Below the pieces are notes generated by a model. It saw nothing but the letters and a program-made list of their open reading frames with translations. It searched no databases and had not been told where the DNA came from. Shown here piece after piece: positions 41,082 through 49,257 of a stretch of 64,000 nt of DNA. The DNA is from Clostridium_AW malenominatum (GTDB lineage Bacteria; Bacillota; Clostridia; Clostridiales; Clostridiaceae), in NCBI RefSeq assembly GCF_039521365.1, contig NZ_BAAACF010000001.1:1426001-1490000 (forward strand). Reading direction: 5' to 3'. The first letter of the stretch is position 1; each line of letters starts with the position of its first letter. A program made the translations under genes and the position numbers.

Positions 41082-42410
41082 ATGACAAATAGCAGAAAAA
41101 TAGCCTTAGATGTACTTTATGATGTTTTTTATAAAGACGCATATTCAAATATATCCTTAGGCAATTCATTAAATAAGTATGATTTAAAAGATGTGGATAA
41201 GGGTTTAATTACTGAAATCGTTTATGGAACAATTAAATATAGGTATACCATAGATAAAATCCTTAGTAATTTTTTAAGAGATGACATAAAGAAAATGGAT
41301 AAGCAGATTTTAAACATATTGAGAATTGGAATATATCAACTTAGATATTTAGATAAGGTTCCTAGCTTTGCAGCTGTAAATGAATGTGTAGAGATAAGTA
41401 AGGAAAAATCTAAAAAATCCTCTGGATTAGTTAATGGGGTACTCAGAAATTATTTAAGAAATAAAGATAAGGATTTTTCTATTGGAAATGAAGTAGAGAA
41501 ATTAAGTTTTCAGTATTCTTTTCCAGAGTGGATAGTTAATTTATTTATAAAGCAATATGGAATTGTAGAATGCAAGAATATATTAGAAGGTTTAAATATG
41601 AGACCTAATGTGACCCTTCGAGTAAATAATTTAAAAAGTAATTATGAAGAAGTATGGGACAGATTAATAGAAAATAATTATAATATAGAAGAAGGGGTAA
41701 TATGTCCAGAAGCAATAAATATAGTAAAAGGTAGAAATGTTGAAGCAAACCCCCTTTTTAAAGAAGGATATGTTACGGTTCAAGATGAAAGTGCAATGCT
41801 TGTTGCTCCTGCTCTAGCATTAGAAGAAGGAATGACTGTACTGGATTTATGTAGCGCTCCTGGAGGTAAAACCACTCATATATGTGAAATAATGAATAAT
41901 ACTGGTAGGGTAAAGGCTTTTGATTTACACCAAAATAAATTATCATTAATAGAAGATAATTTAAATAGATTAGGAATTAATAATATTTCATTAGAAGTTA
42001 TGGATGCCACTATATATAATAGTAAACTAGAGAATATTGCAGATAGAGTTTTAATAGATGTTCCCTGTTCAGGATTAGGTATAATTAGAAAAAAACCGGA
42101 GATAAAGTACACAAAGGAAAACAAGTCTTTAAAAGCACTGACAAAAATTCAGAAAAATATAATGTATAATGCAGCTAAGTACGTAAAAGAGGGAGGAATT
42201 TTACTTTACTCCACTTGTACTTTAAATAAAGAAGAAAATGAAGATAACGTTAAGTGGTTTTTAAAAAATAATAAAGATTTTCAAATTGAACCTATTTATT
42301 TTGGAGAAAGAGAAAACTTACTATATGATAATGGGCTATTAACTATACTTCCTAATGAAAACATGGATGGATTTTTTATTGCTAAATTAAGAAAACAAAG
42401 CGGTAGGTGA
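41082..42410 (+). CDS. rsmB: 16S rRNA m5C967 methyltransferase
   Basis: A 442-residue RsmB/Sun protein. The N-terminal ~140 residues are a NusB-like RNA-binding domain (LDVLYDVF and LRIGIYQLRYL). The methyltransferase domain has LDLCSAPGGKTTHICE near 254 (SAM site), DVPCSGLGIIRKKPE near 329 with one catalytic Cys, and YSTCTLNKEENE near 379 with the second. It methylates C967 of 16S rRNA. It ends 4 bases before rlmN, another rRNA-modification gene. Confidence 0.95.
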   Translation: MTNSRKIALDVLYDVFYKDAYSNISLGNSLNKYDLKDVDKGLITEIVYGTIKYRYTIDKILSNFLRDDIKKMDKQILNILRIGIYQLRYLDKVPSFAAVNECVEISKEKSKKSSGLVNGVLRNYLRNKDKDFSIGNEVEKLSFQYSFPEWIVNLFIKQYGIVECKNILEGLNMRPNVTLRVNNLKSNYEEVWDRLIENNYNIEEGVICPEAINIVKGRNVEANPLFKEGYVTVQDESAMLVAPALALEEGMTVLDLCSAPGGKTTHICEIMNNTGRVKAFDLHQNKLSLIEDNLNRLGINNISLEVMDATIYNSKLENIADRVLIDVPCSGLGIIRKKPEIKYTKENKSLKALTKIQKNIMYNAAKYVKEGGILLYSTCTLNKEENEDNVKWFLKNNKDFQIEPIYFGERENLLYDNGLLTILPNENMDGFFIAKLRKQSGR

Positions 42411-42414
42411 ATAT

Positions 42415-43452
42415 ATGAAAAACATGTTAGATTATTCAGTTGATGAGCTAAAAGAATGGCTCAAGGATAATGGGGAGAAAGCCTTTAGAGGTACACAGGT
42501 ATTTGAGTGGATTTACAAAGGAGTATATAATTTTGATGATATGAAAAATATACCTGGAGGCACTAAAAAACTACTTAATGATAGTTTTTTCTTAGATATA
42601 CCTGAGGTGGTAAGAAGATTTGATTCTCAAGAGGGAGACACTAGTAAGTTTTTATTTAAATTTAAAGATGGAAATATAATAGAATCAGTAGTTATGAAAT
42701 ATAAACATGGTAACTCTATTTGCATATCGACGCAAGTAGGTTGTAGAATGGGATGTAGTTTTTGTGCTTCAACTATTGGAGGTATGATAAGAAATTTAAC
42801 CCCTGGAGAAATGCTCGGTCAAGTTATAAAAGCATCCAATGAAATTAATGAAAGAATAAGCAATATCGTTATGATGGGCAGTGGTGAACCTTTGGATAAT
42901 TTTGACAATGTTCTCAAATTTATTACTTCAGTAAATTCATCAATAGGTCTCAATATTGGTCAAAGGCATATAACACTATCAACCTGTGGCATAGTGCCTA
43001 AAATCAAAGAGTTAGCAGATAAAAATACTCAAATAACTTTAGCAATATCTCTACATGCTCCTAATGATGAGCTAAGAAGAACAATGATGCCTATTGCCAA
43101 TAAATATAGTGTTAAGGAAATAATTGAAAGCTGTAAATATTATATAAAAAACACAAATAGAAGAATAACCTTCGAATATGCATTGGTAAACGGTATTAAT
43201 GATAGCGAGGAATTGGGAGAAGAATTAGGAAGATTACTTAAAGGTTTACTTTGCCATGTTAATTTAATTCCTGTAAATGAAATCAAGGAAAATAACTTAA
43301 AAAAATCATCCTCAGAAAATGTTAGGCGCTTTAGCAATATTTTATTAAAAAATGGCATAGAAACCACTGTGAGAAGAGAGATGGGGGCAGATATAAATGC
43401 TGCATGCGGTCAATTGAGAAGAAGTTATATAGAAGAGGATAATAACTTGTAA
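42415..43452 (+). CDS. rlmN: 23S rRNA/tRNA adenine C2 methyltransferase (radical SAM)
   Basis: A 345-residue radical SAM enzyme. The cluster motif is CRMGCSFCAS near residue 112 and the methylated catalytic Cys is in NAACGQLRR near residue 333. MMGSGEPLDNFDN and ISLHAPNDELRRTMMPIN-like stretches are standard. It makes m2A2503 in 23S rRNA and m2A37 in tRNA. It precedes stp by 13 bases. Confidence 0.96.
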   Translation: MKNMLDYSVDELKEWLKDNGEKAFRGTQVFEWIYKGVYNFDDMKNIPGGTKKLLNDSFFLDIPEVVRRFDSQEGDTSKFLFKFKDGNIIESVVMKYKHGNSICISTQVGCRMGCSFCASTIGGMIRNLTPGEMLGQVIKASNEINERISNIVMMGSGEPLDNFDNVLKFITSVNSSIGLNIGQRHITLSTCGIVPKIKELADKNTQITLAISLHAPNDELRRTMMPIANKYSVKEIIESCKYYIKNTNRRITFEYALVNGINDSEELGEELGRLLKGLLCHVNLIPVNEIKENNLKKSSSENVRRFSNILLKNGIETTVRREMGADINAACGQLRRSYIEEDNNL

Positions 43453-43465
43453 AGGAGTGTAAACC

Positions 43466-44212
43466 ATGGTGGGAATACTTTCGGACATTGGAAATTACAG
43501 AAATCTCAATGAAGATGCTGTAGGCTATTATAAGAACAATGAACTTGGAATTTATATTGTAGCAGACGGAATGGGCGGTCATAATGCCGGGGAAATTGCA
43601 AGTAAAATAGCGGTAGAGTCCGTAATCGAATATATTAAAAATAAAGCTTGTTACGATGAAAGTAATATTATTTTAGAAAATGCTATTAAGCACGCCAATA
43701 AACTTATATATAATCGTTCTAAAGAAGATATAAGTTTAAGTGGCATGGGAACCACTATTACAGCTTGTTTCGTAGATAAGGACACAATGATGGTAGGGAA
43801 TGTAGGAGACAGTAGATGTTACATAATAGATAAAGATAATCAAATTATTAAGATTACTAAAGATCATTCTTTAGTTCAACAGTTGATAGATGATGGAAGC
43901 ATTACTGAAGAGGAAGCTGAATTTCATCCAAATAAAAACATAATAACAAGAGCGTTAGGTACCAATTCTTATGTATCTGTAGATACGTTTAGAGTAGATT
44001 TAAAGGATGTTAAAAAAGTAATTTTATGTACTGATGGATTAACCAATGATATTACTCCTAGGCAAATATGTGATATAATTATAAAAAATAATTGTAGTGA
44101 AGCAAGTAGATTACTTATAGATTTAAGTAAGAAAAATGGCGGGAGAGATAATATATCAGTTATTGTATTCGAAGGAGAGTGTAAAGATGATAGGTACTTT
44201 GCTAGGGAATAG
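43466..44212 (+). CDS. stp: PP2C-type Ser/Thr phosphatase
   Basis: A 248-residue PPM-family phosphatase, equivalent to Bacillus PrpC. The metal-binding motifs are DIGNYRNLNEDAVG near 8-20, VADGMGGHNAGE near 33, GDSRCYII near 117, CTDGLTNDI near 192 and GGRDNISVI near 230. It reverses phosphorylation by the adjacent PrkC kinase. AAAGGAGTG precedes the ATG. The kinase gene begins inside its 3' end, a 26-base overlap. Confidence 0.95.
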   Translation: MVGILSDIGNYRNLNEDAVGYYKNNELGIYIVADGMGGHNAGEIASKIAVESVIEYIKNKACYDESNIILENAIKHANKLIYNRSKEDISLSGMGTTITACFVDKDTMMVGNVGDSRCYIIDKDNQIIKITKDHSLVQQLIDDGSITEEEAEFHPNKNIITRALGTNSYVSVDTFRVDLKDVKKVILCTDGLTNDITPRQICDIIIKNNCSEASRLLIDLSKKNGGRDNISVIVFEGECKDDRYFARE

Positions 44213-45875
44213 ATATAAGTTATTAGAAAAAATAGGTGAAGGCGGCATGTCGGAGGTTTACAAAGCACAGTGTGAACTTCTTAATAGATTTGTAGCAGTA
44301 AAAATTCTTAAAGATGAATTTGCAAGAGACAGTCAGTTTGTTGAAAAGTTTAAACGAGAAGCAACAGCAGCAGCTAGTCTTTCTCACAATAATATTGTAA
44401 ATATATATGATGTTGGATCCCAACAGGGTGTACATTATATAGTTATGGAATATATAAAAGGAAAAACTCTTAAAGAAGTTATAGTTGAAAAAGGTATTTT
44501 AAATAGTGATGACGCCATAAGCATGGCAATTCAAATTGCCAAAGCACTAGAATGTGCTCATAGAAACAATATAATACATAGGGATATAAAACCACAAAAC
44601 ATCCTTGTAACAGAAGAAGGAGTAGTTAAGGTAGCCGATTTTGGAATAGCAAAAGCAACTAATTCAGCTACAATTACTAACACAGCTAAAGTTATAGGAT
44701 CTGCTCATTATTTTTCACCTGAGCAGGCCAAGGGAAGCTTTGTAGATTTTAGAACGGATATATATTCTCTAGGTATAGTTATGTATGAGATGGTTACTGG
44801 TAAAGTCCCTTATGATGCTGAAAGTCCTGTATCAGTAGCATTAAAACACATACAAGAACAAGTTATTCCTCCAAGAAATATAAATTCCTCTCTTTCAGAA
44901 GGATTTAATAATGTTATTTTAAAAGCTATTGAAAAAGAAGCAATAAAAAGATATCAAAATATAGGTGAGCTATTGCTTCATTTAAACAAGATTAAAAACA
45001 AAGAGCCTGTAAATATTAAATTTATAGATTCTCATAATGATAGAACAAGAGTTATGGATCCTTTAAAAGTTGATGATGAAATGGAAGAAGAGGATCTTGA
45101 AGATGAAGAAGTTCTAAATAGTAAAAATAAAAAAATAGTTTTAGCTATAGTTTCCATAGTTTTAGTCCTTGTAGTCGGCTTCGCTTCTGGTTATTTTATA
45201 TTTAATGGTTTTAGTAATAAAAACACTAATATAAGTGATCAAAGTGTACCTGTACCAAAAATTATTGGATTAAAAGAAGAAGATGCTAAAAAGAAAGTAG
45301 AAGATAGTGGCTTAGTTTTCCAAGTAGGGGGAACTGAAAAAAGTGATGAGCCTGTAGGAACTGTAATAAGTTCATTTCCATCAGAAGGAACACCTATAAA
45401 ATCTAAAGGAGAAGTAAGAGTCATAATTAGTGGTGGAAAGGACAACTTGCTTACTCCTGACTTAACAGAAATAGATATAGAAGTTGCAAAAGATATATTA
45501 AATAGATTTGATTTAAAAATTGGAAGTGTTAGCTATAGATTTGATGATAATGTACCTAAAAATTGTATAATAAGTCAAAGCCCTACAAAGGATAGCAAAA
45601 TTCAACCGCAAACCGTTGTAGATGTAGTGGTTAGTAAAGGACCTGAAGTAAAATATGTGGCTGCACCAAGTTTAAATGGTAAAACCTTAGAAGAAGCCTT
45701 AGTTATATTAAAAGAGTTAAAGTTAAAGCTTGGAAATGAAGCTGCAGTAGAAACTACAGATGAGAGCTTAAATGGAAAAATATTTGAGCAAAGTGTAGAA
45801 CCAGGAACACAGATAAAAGAAGGAACATCCATTGATGTTAAATGCTATAGATATTATGATGGTTCAGAAGGCTAG
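44187..45875 (+). CDS. prkC: PASTA-domain Ser/Thr kinase
   Basis: A 562-residue membrane kinase. The cytoplasmic kinase domain (residues ~10-270) has GEGGMSEVYKA, the AVKIL lysine, HRDIKPQNIL and DFGIAKA. An acidic linker and a transmembrane helix near 330-350 (IVLAIVSIVLVLVVGFASGYF) follow, then three extracellular PASTA repeats (start VPVPKIIG, LLTPDL and VAAPSL) that bind muropeptides. It regulates cell-wall growth and, in Bacillus, spore germination. I chose the ATG at 44187 over 44136 because GGAGAGTG precedes it and the kinase fold begins here. Confidence 0.96.
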   Translation: MIGTLLGNRYKLLEKIGEGGMSEVYKAQCELLNRFVAVKILKDEFARDSQFVEKFKREATAAASLSHNNIVNIYDVGSQQGVHYIVMEYIKGKTLKEVIVEKGILNSDDAISMAIQIAKALECAHRNNIIHRDIKPQNILVTEEGVVKVADFGIAKATNSATITNTAKVIGSAHYFSPEQAKGSFVDFRTDIYSLGIVMYEMVTGKVPYDAESPVSVALKHIQEQVIPPRNINSSLSEGFNNVILKAIEKEAIKRYQNIGELLLHLNKIKNKEPVNIKFIDSHNDRTRVMDPLKVDDEMEEEDLEDEEVLNSKNKKIVLAIVSIVLVLVVGFASGYFIFNGFSNKNTNISDQSVPVPKIIGLKEEDAKKKVEDSGLVFQVGGTEKSDEPVGTVISSFPSEGTPIKSKGEVRVIISGGKDNLLTPDLTEIDIEVAKDILNRFDLKIGSVSYRFDDNVPKNCIISQSPTKDSKIQPQTVVDVVVSKGPEVKYVAAPSLNGKTLEEALVILKELKLKLGNEAAVETTDESLNGKIFEQSVEPGTQIKEGTSIDVKCYRYYDGSEG

Positions 45876-45921
45876 AGGAGATATCTCATTTATATGAAGC
45901 TATAATTAATTAGGAGGCAAT

Positions 45922-46788
45922 ATGCAAGGATTAATTGTAAAAGGTATTGGTGGCTTTTATTATGTAAAAGTTGAAGATGAAATAATTGAATGTAAAGCAA
46001 GAGGTAAGTTTAGACATGATGAACTTACACCTATGGTTGGGGATAGAGTTGAAATAACAGTAAAAGACGGCAAAGGAGCAATTGAAAAAATAAATGAGCG
46101 ATACAATACTCTCATTAGACCAGTAGTTGCTAATGTCACACAAGCTTTAGTTGTATTTTCCTTGAAAAATCCAGATATTAACGAAGAGTTATTAAATAAA
46201 TTTCTTTTGCTTTGTGAGCATAATAAACTTAAAGTCGTGGTTTGTTTTAACAAATTAGACTTAAATAAAAACTATGAAGAAGAAAAAGTAATAAATATGG
46301 TAAGAGAAGCTGGATATGAAATTTTATTCATTCAGAGCAATATAGGTATTGGAGTAGATAAGATAAAGGAAAAGCTAAAGGACAATGTTACAGTGCTTTG
46401 TGGACCATCGGGAGTTGGTAAATCTACTATCTTAAATCAATTAGCTGGAAGAGAACTCATGGAAACTGGAGATATTAGTAAAAAGCTTAATAGAGGAAAA
46501 CATACTACAAGACATAGTGAATTGATAGAAGTATTTGGAGGATACATTGTAGACACTCCTGGTTTTTCCTCCTTAAGTACAGATTTTATTGATAAAGAGG
46601 ATTTACAGTATGGTTTTCCAGAATTTGAAAATTATTACGGTGCATGCAAATTTTCAAGTTGTATGCACTACAAGGAACCAGGCTGCAGTGTAAAAAAAGC
46701 AGTAGAAGAAGGCAATATAAACAACATTAGATACGATTTTTACGTAAAAATATTAGAAGAAAAACTAAAGGAGAGGATATACAAATGA
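45922..46788 (+). CDS. rsgA: Ribosome small-subunit-dependent GTPase
   Basis: A 288-residue circularly permuted GTPase (CpgA/YloQ). The N-terminal OB fold is followed by G4 (CFNKLDL), then G1 GPSGVGKSTIL near 168, and G3 DTPGFSS near 212. The zinc site CKFSSCMHYKEPGC has the Cys/His ligands. It checks late 30S maturation. A ribosome site AGGAGGCA precedes the ATG. The stop overlaps the rpe start by 4 bases. Confidence 0.96.
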   Translation: MQGLIVKGIGGFYYVKVEDEIIECKARGKFRHDELTPMVGDRVEITVKDGKGAIEKINERYNTLIRPVVANVTQALVVFSLKNPDINEELLNKFLLLCEHNKLKVVVCFNKLDLNKNYEEEKVINMVREAGYEILFIQSNIGIGVDKIKEKLKDNVTVLCGPSGVGKSTILNQLAGRELMETGDISKKLNRGKHTTRHSELIEVFGGYIVDTPGFSSLSTDFIDKEDLQYGFPEFENYYGACKFSSCMHYKEPGCSVKKAVEEGNINNIRYDFYVKILEEKLKERIYK

Positions 46789-47438
46789 TTAAAATAGCCC
46801 CTTCAATACTTTCATCAGATTTTTCAAAATTAGGGGAGGAAGTAAGAAATTTAGAAATTTGTAATGCGGATATAATTCATATAGATGTAATGGATGGTAA
46901 ATTTGTTCCAAACATCACCTTTGGTATGCCAGTTATAAAAAGTATAAGAAATGCTACAAAATTACCCTTCGATGTACATTTAATGATAGAGGAGCCAAGC
47001 AAGTATATAGAAGATTTTGTAAAATCAGGAGCTGATATTATAACTGTTCACTATGAGGCTGATAGGCACATAGATAGAACTATAAATTATATTAAAAGCT
47101 TTGGAGTTAAAGCTGCTGTAGCATTAAATCCTGGAACTCCAGTGAGTTTAATTAAAGATTTAATACCTTCTTTAGATATGGTTTTAATTATGTCTGTAAA
47201 TCCAGGTTTTGGAGGACAAAAATTTATATCTTATGCAATAGACAAAATTAAAGAATTACAAACTCTCAAAAATGAGCTTAATAAAGAACTAATAATCGAG
47301 GTAGATGGTGGAGTAGATATTACTAATATTAAAGATGTAGTAGAAAGTGGCGCTCAGTGGATTGTTGCTGGTTCTGCAGTATTTAAAGGCGGTAATATTA
47401 AAGAGAATATTAAAAATTTAAAGGATGCGGCAAAATGA
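46785..47438 (+). CDS. rpe: Ribulose-phosphate 3-epimerase
   Basis: A 217-residue TIM-barrel enzyme interconverting ribulose 5-phosphate and xylulose 5-phosphate. Typical stretches are IAPSILSSDFSKLGEEV, DIIHIDVMDGKFVPNITFG, PFDVHLMIEEP, SVNPGFGGQKF and IEVDGGVD, giving the metal-binding His and Asp residues. It overlaps both neighbours by 4 bases (ATGA), so it is tightly coupled to rsgA and thiN. Confidence 0.97.
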   Translation: MIKIAPSILSSDFSKLGEEVRNLEICNADIIHIDVMDGKFVPNITFGMPVIKSIRNATKLPFDVHLMIEEPSKYIEDFVKSGADIITVHYEADRHIDRTINYIKSFGVKAAVALNPGTPVSLIKDLIPSLDMVLIMSVNPGFGGQKFISYAIDKIKELQTLKNELNKELIIEVDGGVDITNIKDVVESGAQWIVAGSAVFKGGNIKENIKNLKDAAK

Positions 47439-48079
47439 AAACTCTAATAATATGTGGAGGACAACCACCTTCAAGAAAATTATTAGATGAGGAACTAAGG
47501 AGTTCTGATTTTATAATTTGTGCTGATAAAGGAGGAGAGGTTTTATATCGTTATGGTATAAAACCTAACCTTTTACTAGGTGATTTTGATTCCATAAATG
47601 AAAAGGCCTTGGATTATTATAAGGAACAAAATATAATTGTGGATAAATTCCCATCTGAAAAGGATTTTACAGATTCTTATTTAGCCCTAGAAAAGGCCAT
47701 TGAATTTGGAAGCCGTGAGGTGGTTTTTTTAGGCTGTACTGGTGACAGAGTCGATCATGTGTTAGGTAATATAGGTTTACTACTACATAGTTTGAATAAT
47801 GGAATAGAATGCTATATTAGAGATGATAAAAATTTAATAAAACTAATTAATAAACCTAAAACTATAAAAGCTAATGGATATGAATTTTTTTCGTTAATTA
47901 GCTATGGCGACACTGTTTATGGAATTACACTAAAGGGAGCAAAGTACCCATTAATTAATTACAATCTTAAATTAGGAGAAACTCTAGGGATTTCAAATAA
48001 ATTTAATTCTGAAGAAGTAGAAATTCATTTTAAAGAAGGTCTGTTACTCCTAATACAAAGCAATGAATACAATGAATAA
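47435..48079 (+). CDS. thiN: Thiamine pyrophosphokinase
   Basis: A 214-residue enzyme that makes thiamine diphosphate from thiamine and ATP. Key stretches are IICADKGGEVLYRYGIKPNLLLGDFDSI (substrate Asp residues), FPSEKDFTDSYLAL and FLGCTGDRVDHVLGNI. The C-terminal ~70 residues bind thiamine. It is followed by sporulation-associated small genes, as in Bacillus where thiN precedes spoVM. Confidence 0.95.
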   Translation: MKTLIICGGQPPSRKLLDEELRSSDFIICADKGGEVLYRYGIKPNLLLGDFDSINEKALDYYKEQNIIVDKFPSEKDFTDSYLALEKAIEFGSREVVFLGCTGDRVDHVLGNIGLLLHSLNNGIECYIRDDKNLIKLINKPKTIKANGYEFFSLISYGDTVYGITLKGAKYPLINYNLKLGETLGISNKFNSEEVEIHFKEGLLLLIQSNEYNE

Positions 48080-48164
48080 AATTTCTAATTTCAGTAACCT
48101 TTAAGAAATGTAAGCATATAATAATAGCATAAGTAATTTTTGAAGGGATAATAATGTATTCAAA

Positions 48165-48320
48165 ATGAGAAAGAAAGTGAAATCTAAAATAGGATGGATT
48201 ATTGCTTCTATAGGAGCTGGTATTGTAGTAACATTTATTATCCCTATTTGGGGATGGATGATTGCAGTTGGAGTAGGCCTTATATATATAGGATGGAATT
48301 TAATTCAGCAATATAAGTAA
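48165..48320 (+). CDS. 51-residue membrane protein
   Basis: A short frame encoding 51 residues: basic MRKKVKSK, then two hydrophobic segments separated by Pro (WIIASIGAGIVVTFIIP and WGWMIAVGVGLIYIGW), ending in QQYK. This hairpin-like membrane protein sits between thiN and spoVM. A ribosome site (GAAGGGATA) lies 14 bases upstream and best serves a 4-codon frame (48154-48168) whose stop overlaps this ATG, so coupled translation is likely. Function unknown. Confidence 0.65.
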   Translation: MRKKVKSKIGWIIASIGAGIVVTFIIPIWGWMIAVGVGLIYIGWNLIQQYK

Positions 48321-48334
48321 TTGAGGTGGGGTTT

Positions 48335-48403
48335 GTGAAAATTGTTGCTATAAAGCTTCCTAAATTTTTATCTTCAATAGTTAAGTTTATACTTAGAAAA
48401 TAA
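48335..48403 (+). CDS. spoVM: Stage V sporulation protein SpoVM (22 residues)
   Basis: The frame encodes MKIVAIKLPKFLSSIVKFILRK, starting at GTG, 5-6 bases after TGAGGTGGGG. It matches the Bacillus SpoVM pattern (short N-terminal strand, conserved KLPKFL then an amphipathic helix). SpoVM marks the convex forespore membrane and anchors the SpoIVA coat platform. Position between thiN and rpmB is the same as in Bacillus. The peptide is 4 residues shorter than the 26-residue Bacillus form, lacking its basic C-terminal tail. Confidence 0.9.
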   Translation: MKIVAIKLPKFLSSIVKFILRK

Positions 48404-48415
48404 AATAATACTTAA

Positions 48416-48455
48416 AATATACTAATCTTTTAAGTATAAAAGATTAGTATATTTT
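48416..48455 (+). terminator. Terminator after spoVM
   Basis: Perfect 16-bp stem (48416-48431 with 48438-48453), a 6-base loop and a following TTTCG. Confidence 0.9.
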
Positions 48456-48467
48456 TCGTGCAAAATA

Positions 48468-48499
48468 AAAAATGCAATTGTGAACAATTGCATTTTTTA
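48468..48499 (-). terminator. Terminator of rpmB
   Basis: Perfect 13-bp stem (AAAAATGCAATTG and complement) with a 4-base loop, placed just after the rpmB stop on the minus strand. Confidence 0.9.
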
Positions 48500-48500
48500 A

Positions 48501-48692
48501 CTATATAGCACGTTGAACCTTGCCAGAACGTAGGCATCTTGTACAAGCATGTATAGTTTTAGGTGTTCCCTTAACTATAGCCTTTATTCTTTTTAGGTTT
48601 GGAGCCCATGTTCTTTTTGATTGACGATGAGAGTGGCTATATTGAACGCCAGCTATTACGCCTTTTCCACAAACTTCACACTTTCTTGACAT
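48501..48692 (-). CDS. rpmB: 50S ribosomal protein L28
   Basis: A 63-residue ribosomal protein L28. The sequence has the zinc-type MSRKCEVCGKG start, QYSHSHRQSKRTWAPNL and the C-terminal HACTRCLRSGKV, giving a full four-Cys set. The start at 48692 follows AGGAGGTG by 6 bases; three in-frame codons further upstream precede it but lack a site. It is monocistronic, on the opposite strand to its neighbours. Confidence 0.97.
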   Translation of the reverse strand: MSRKCEVCGKGVIAGVQYSHSHRQSKRTWAPNLKRIKAIVKGTPKTIHACTRCLRSGKVQRAI

Positions 48693-48710
48693 CGAAAACA
48701 CCTCCTTTTG

Positions 48711-48739
48711 GAATTGAAAAGATAAGTCCCTTTCAATTC
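48711..48739 (-). promoter_or_regulatory. Leader hairpin before rpmB
   Basis: GAATTGAAA and TTTCAATTC arms (48711-48719 and 48731-48739) form a 9-bp stem with an 11-base loop in the rpmB leader RNA, ending just upstream of the ribosome site. It may serve autoregulation or mRNA stability. Confidence 0.4.
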
Positions 48740-48749
48740 GGACGTTATT

Positions 48750-48779
48750 ATTCTATCATACATACTATTATTTTTGCAA
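48750..48779 (-). promoter_or_regulatory. Sigma-A promoter of rpmB
   Basis: On the minus strand TTGCAA (48779-48774), an 18-base spacer and TAGAAT (48755-48750). Confidence 0.6.
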
Positions 48780-48830
48780 GGGTATTCTAACATTTAATTG
48801 AATAATATATTATTATTATCATATATTTCC

Positions 48831-48859
48831 TTGAATAAATTGTGTATTTAATATAAAAT
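48831..48859 (+). promoter_or_regulatory. Sigma-A promoter of yloU-yloV
   Basis: TTGAAT (48831-48836), a 17-base spacer and TAAAAT (48854-48859), 33 bases before the ATG. Confidence 0.7.
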
Positions 48860-48892
48860 AAGCTTAAGACTTATGCATAAGGAGGGTTAAAT

Positions 48893-49243
48893 ATGATTGG
48901 AAACATTTCTAATAATTATGGATATATAAATTACTCTGATGAGGTATTAGGAAACATAGTTGGAGTTTCAACTATGGAATGTTATGGAGTAGTTGGAATG
49001 GCATCTAAAAATGCAAAGGATGGATTATGGGAATTATTAAAGGGAGAAAGTTTGAATAAAGGCGTTAAAATAAATTCAAAAGACAATAAATTGTTTATTG
49101 AATTATATATTATAGTTGAATACGGTACAAAAATCTCTGTGATAGCCAGTAATATAATTCAAAAGGTCAAATACAATGTAGAAAACTATACAGGGCTAAA
49201 GGTATCAAATATAACAGTGAATGTTCAAGGTGTTAGAGTCTAA
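48893..49243 (+). CDS. yloU: Asp23/Gls24 family envelope protein
   Basis: A 116-residue Asp23/Gls24 protein. Typical parts are GYINYSDEVLGNIVGVSTMECYGVVGMASKN and the C-terminal TGLKVSNITVNVQGVRV. Family members associate with the membrane and with cell-wall or fatty-acid-kinase functions. It is the usual partner of the DAK-type yloV gene, which starts 14 bases later. AAGGAGGG precedes the ATG. Confidence 0.93.
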   Translation: MIGNISNNYGYINYSDEVLGNIVGVSTMECYGVVGMASKNAKDGLWELLKGESLNKGVKINSKDNKLFIELYIIVEYGTKISVIASNIIQKVKYNVENYTGLKVSNITVNVQGVRV

Positions 49244-49257
49244 GGAGGTAGCTAGTA

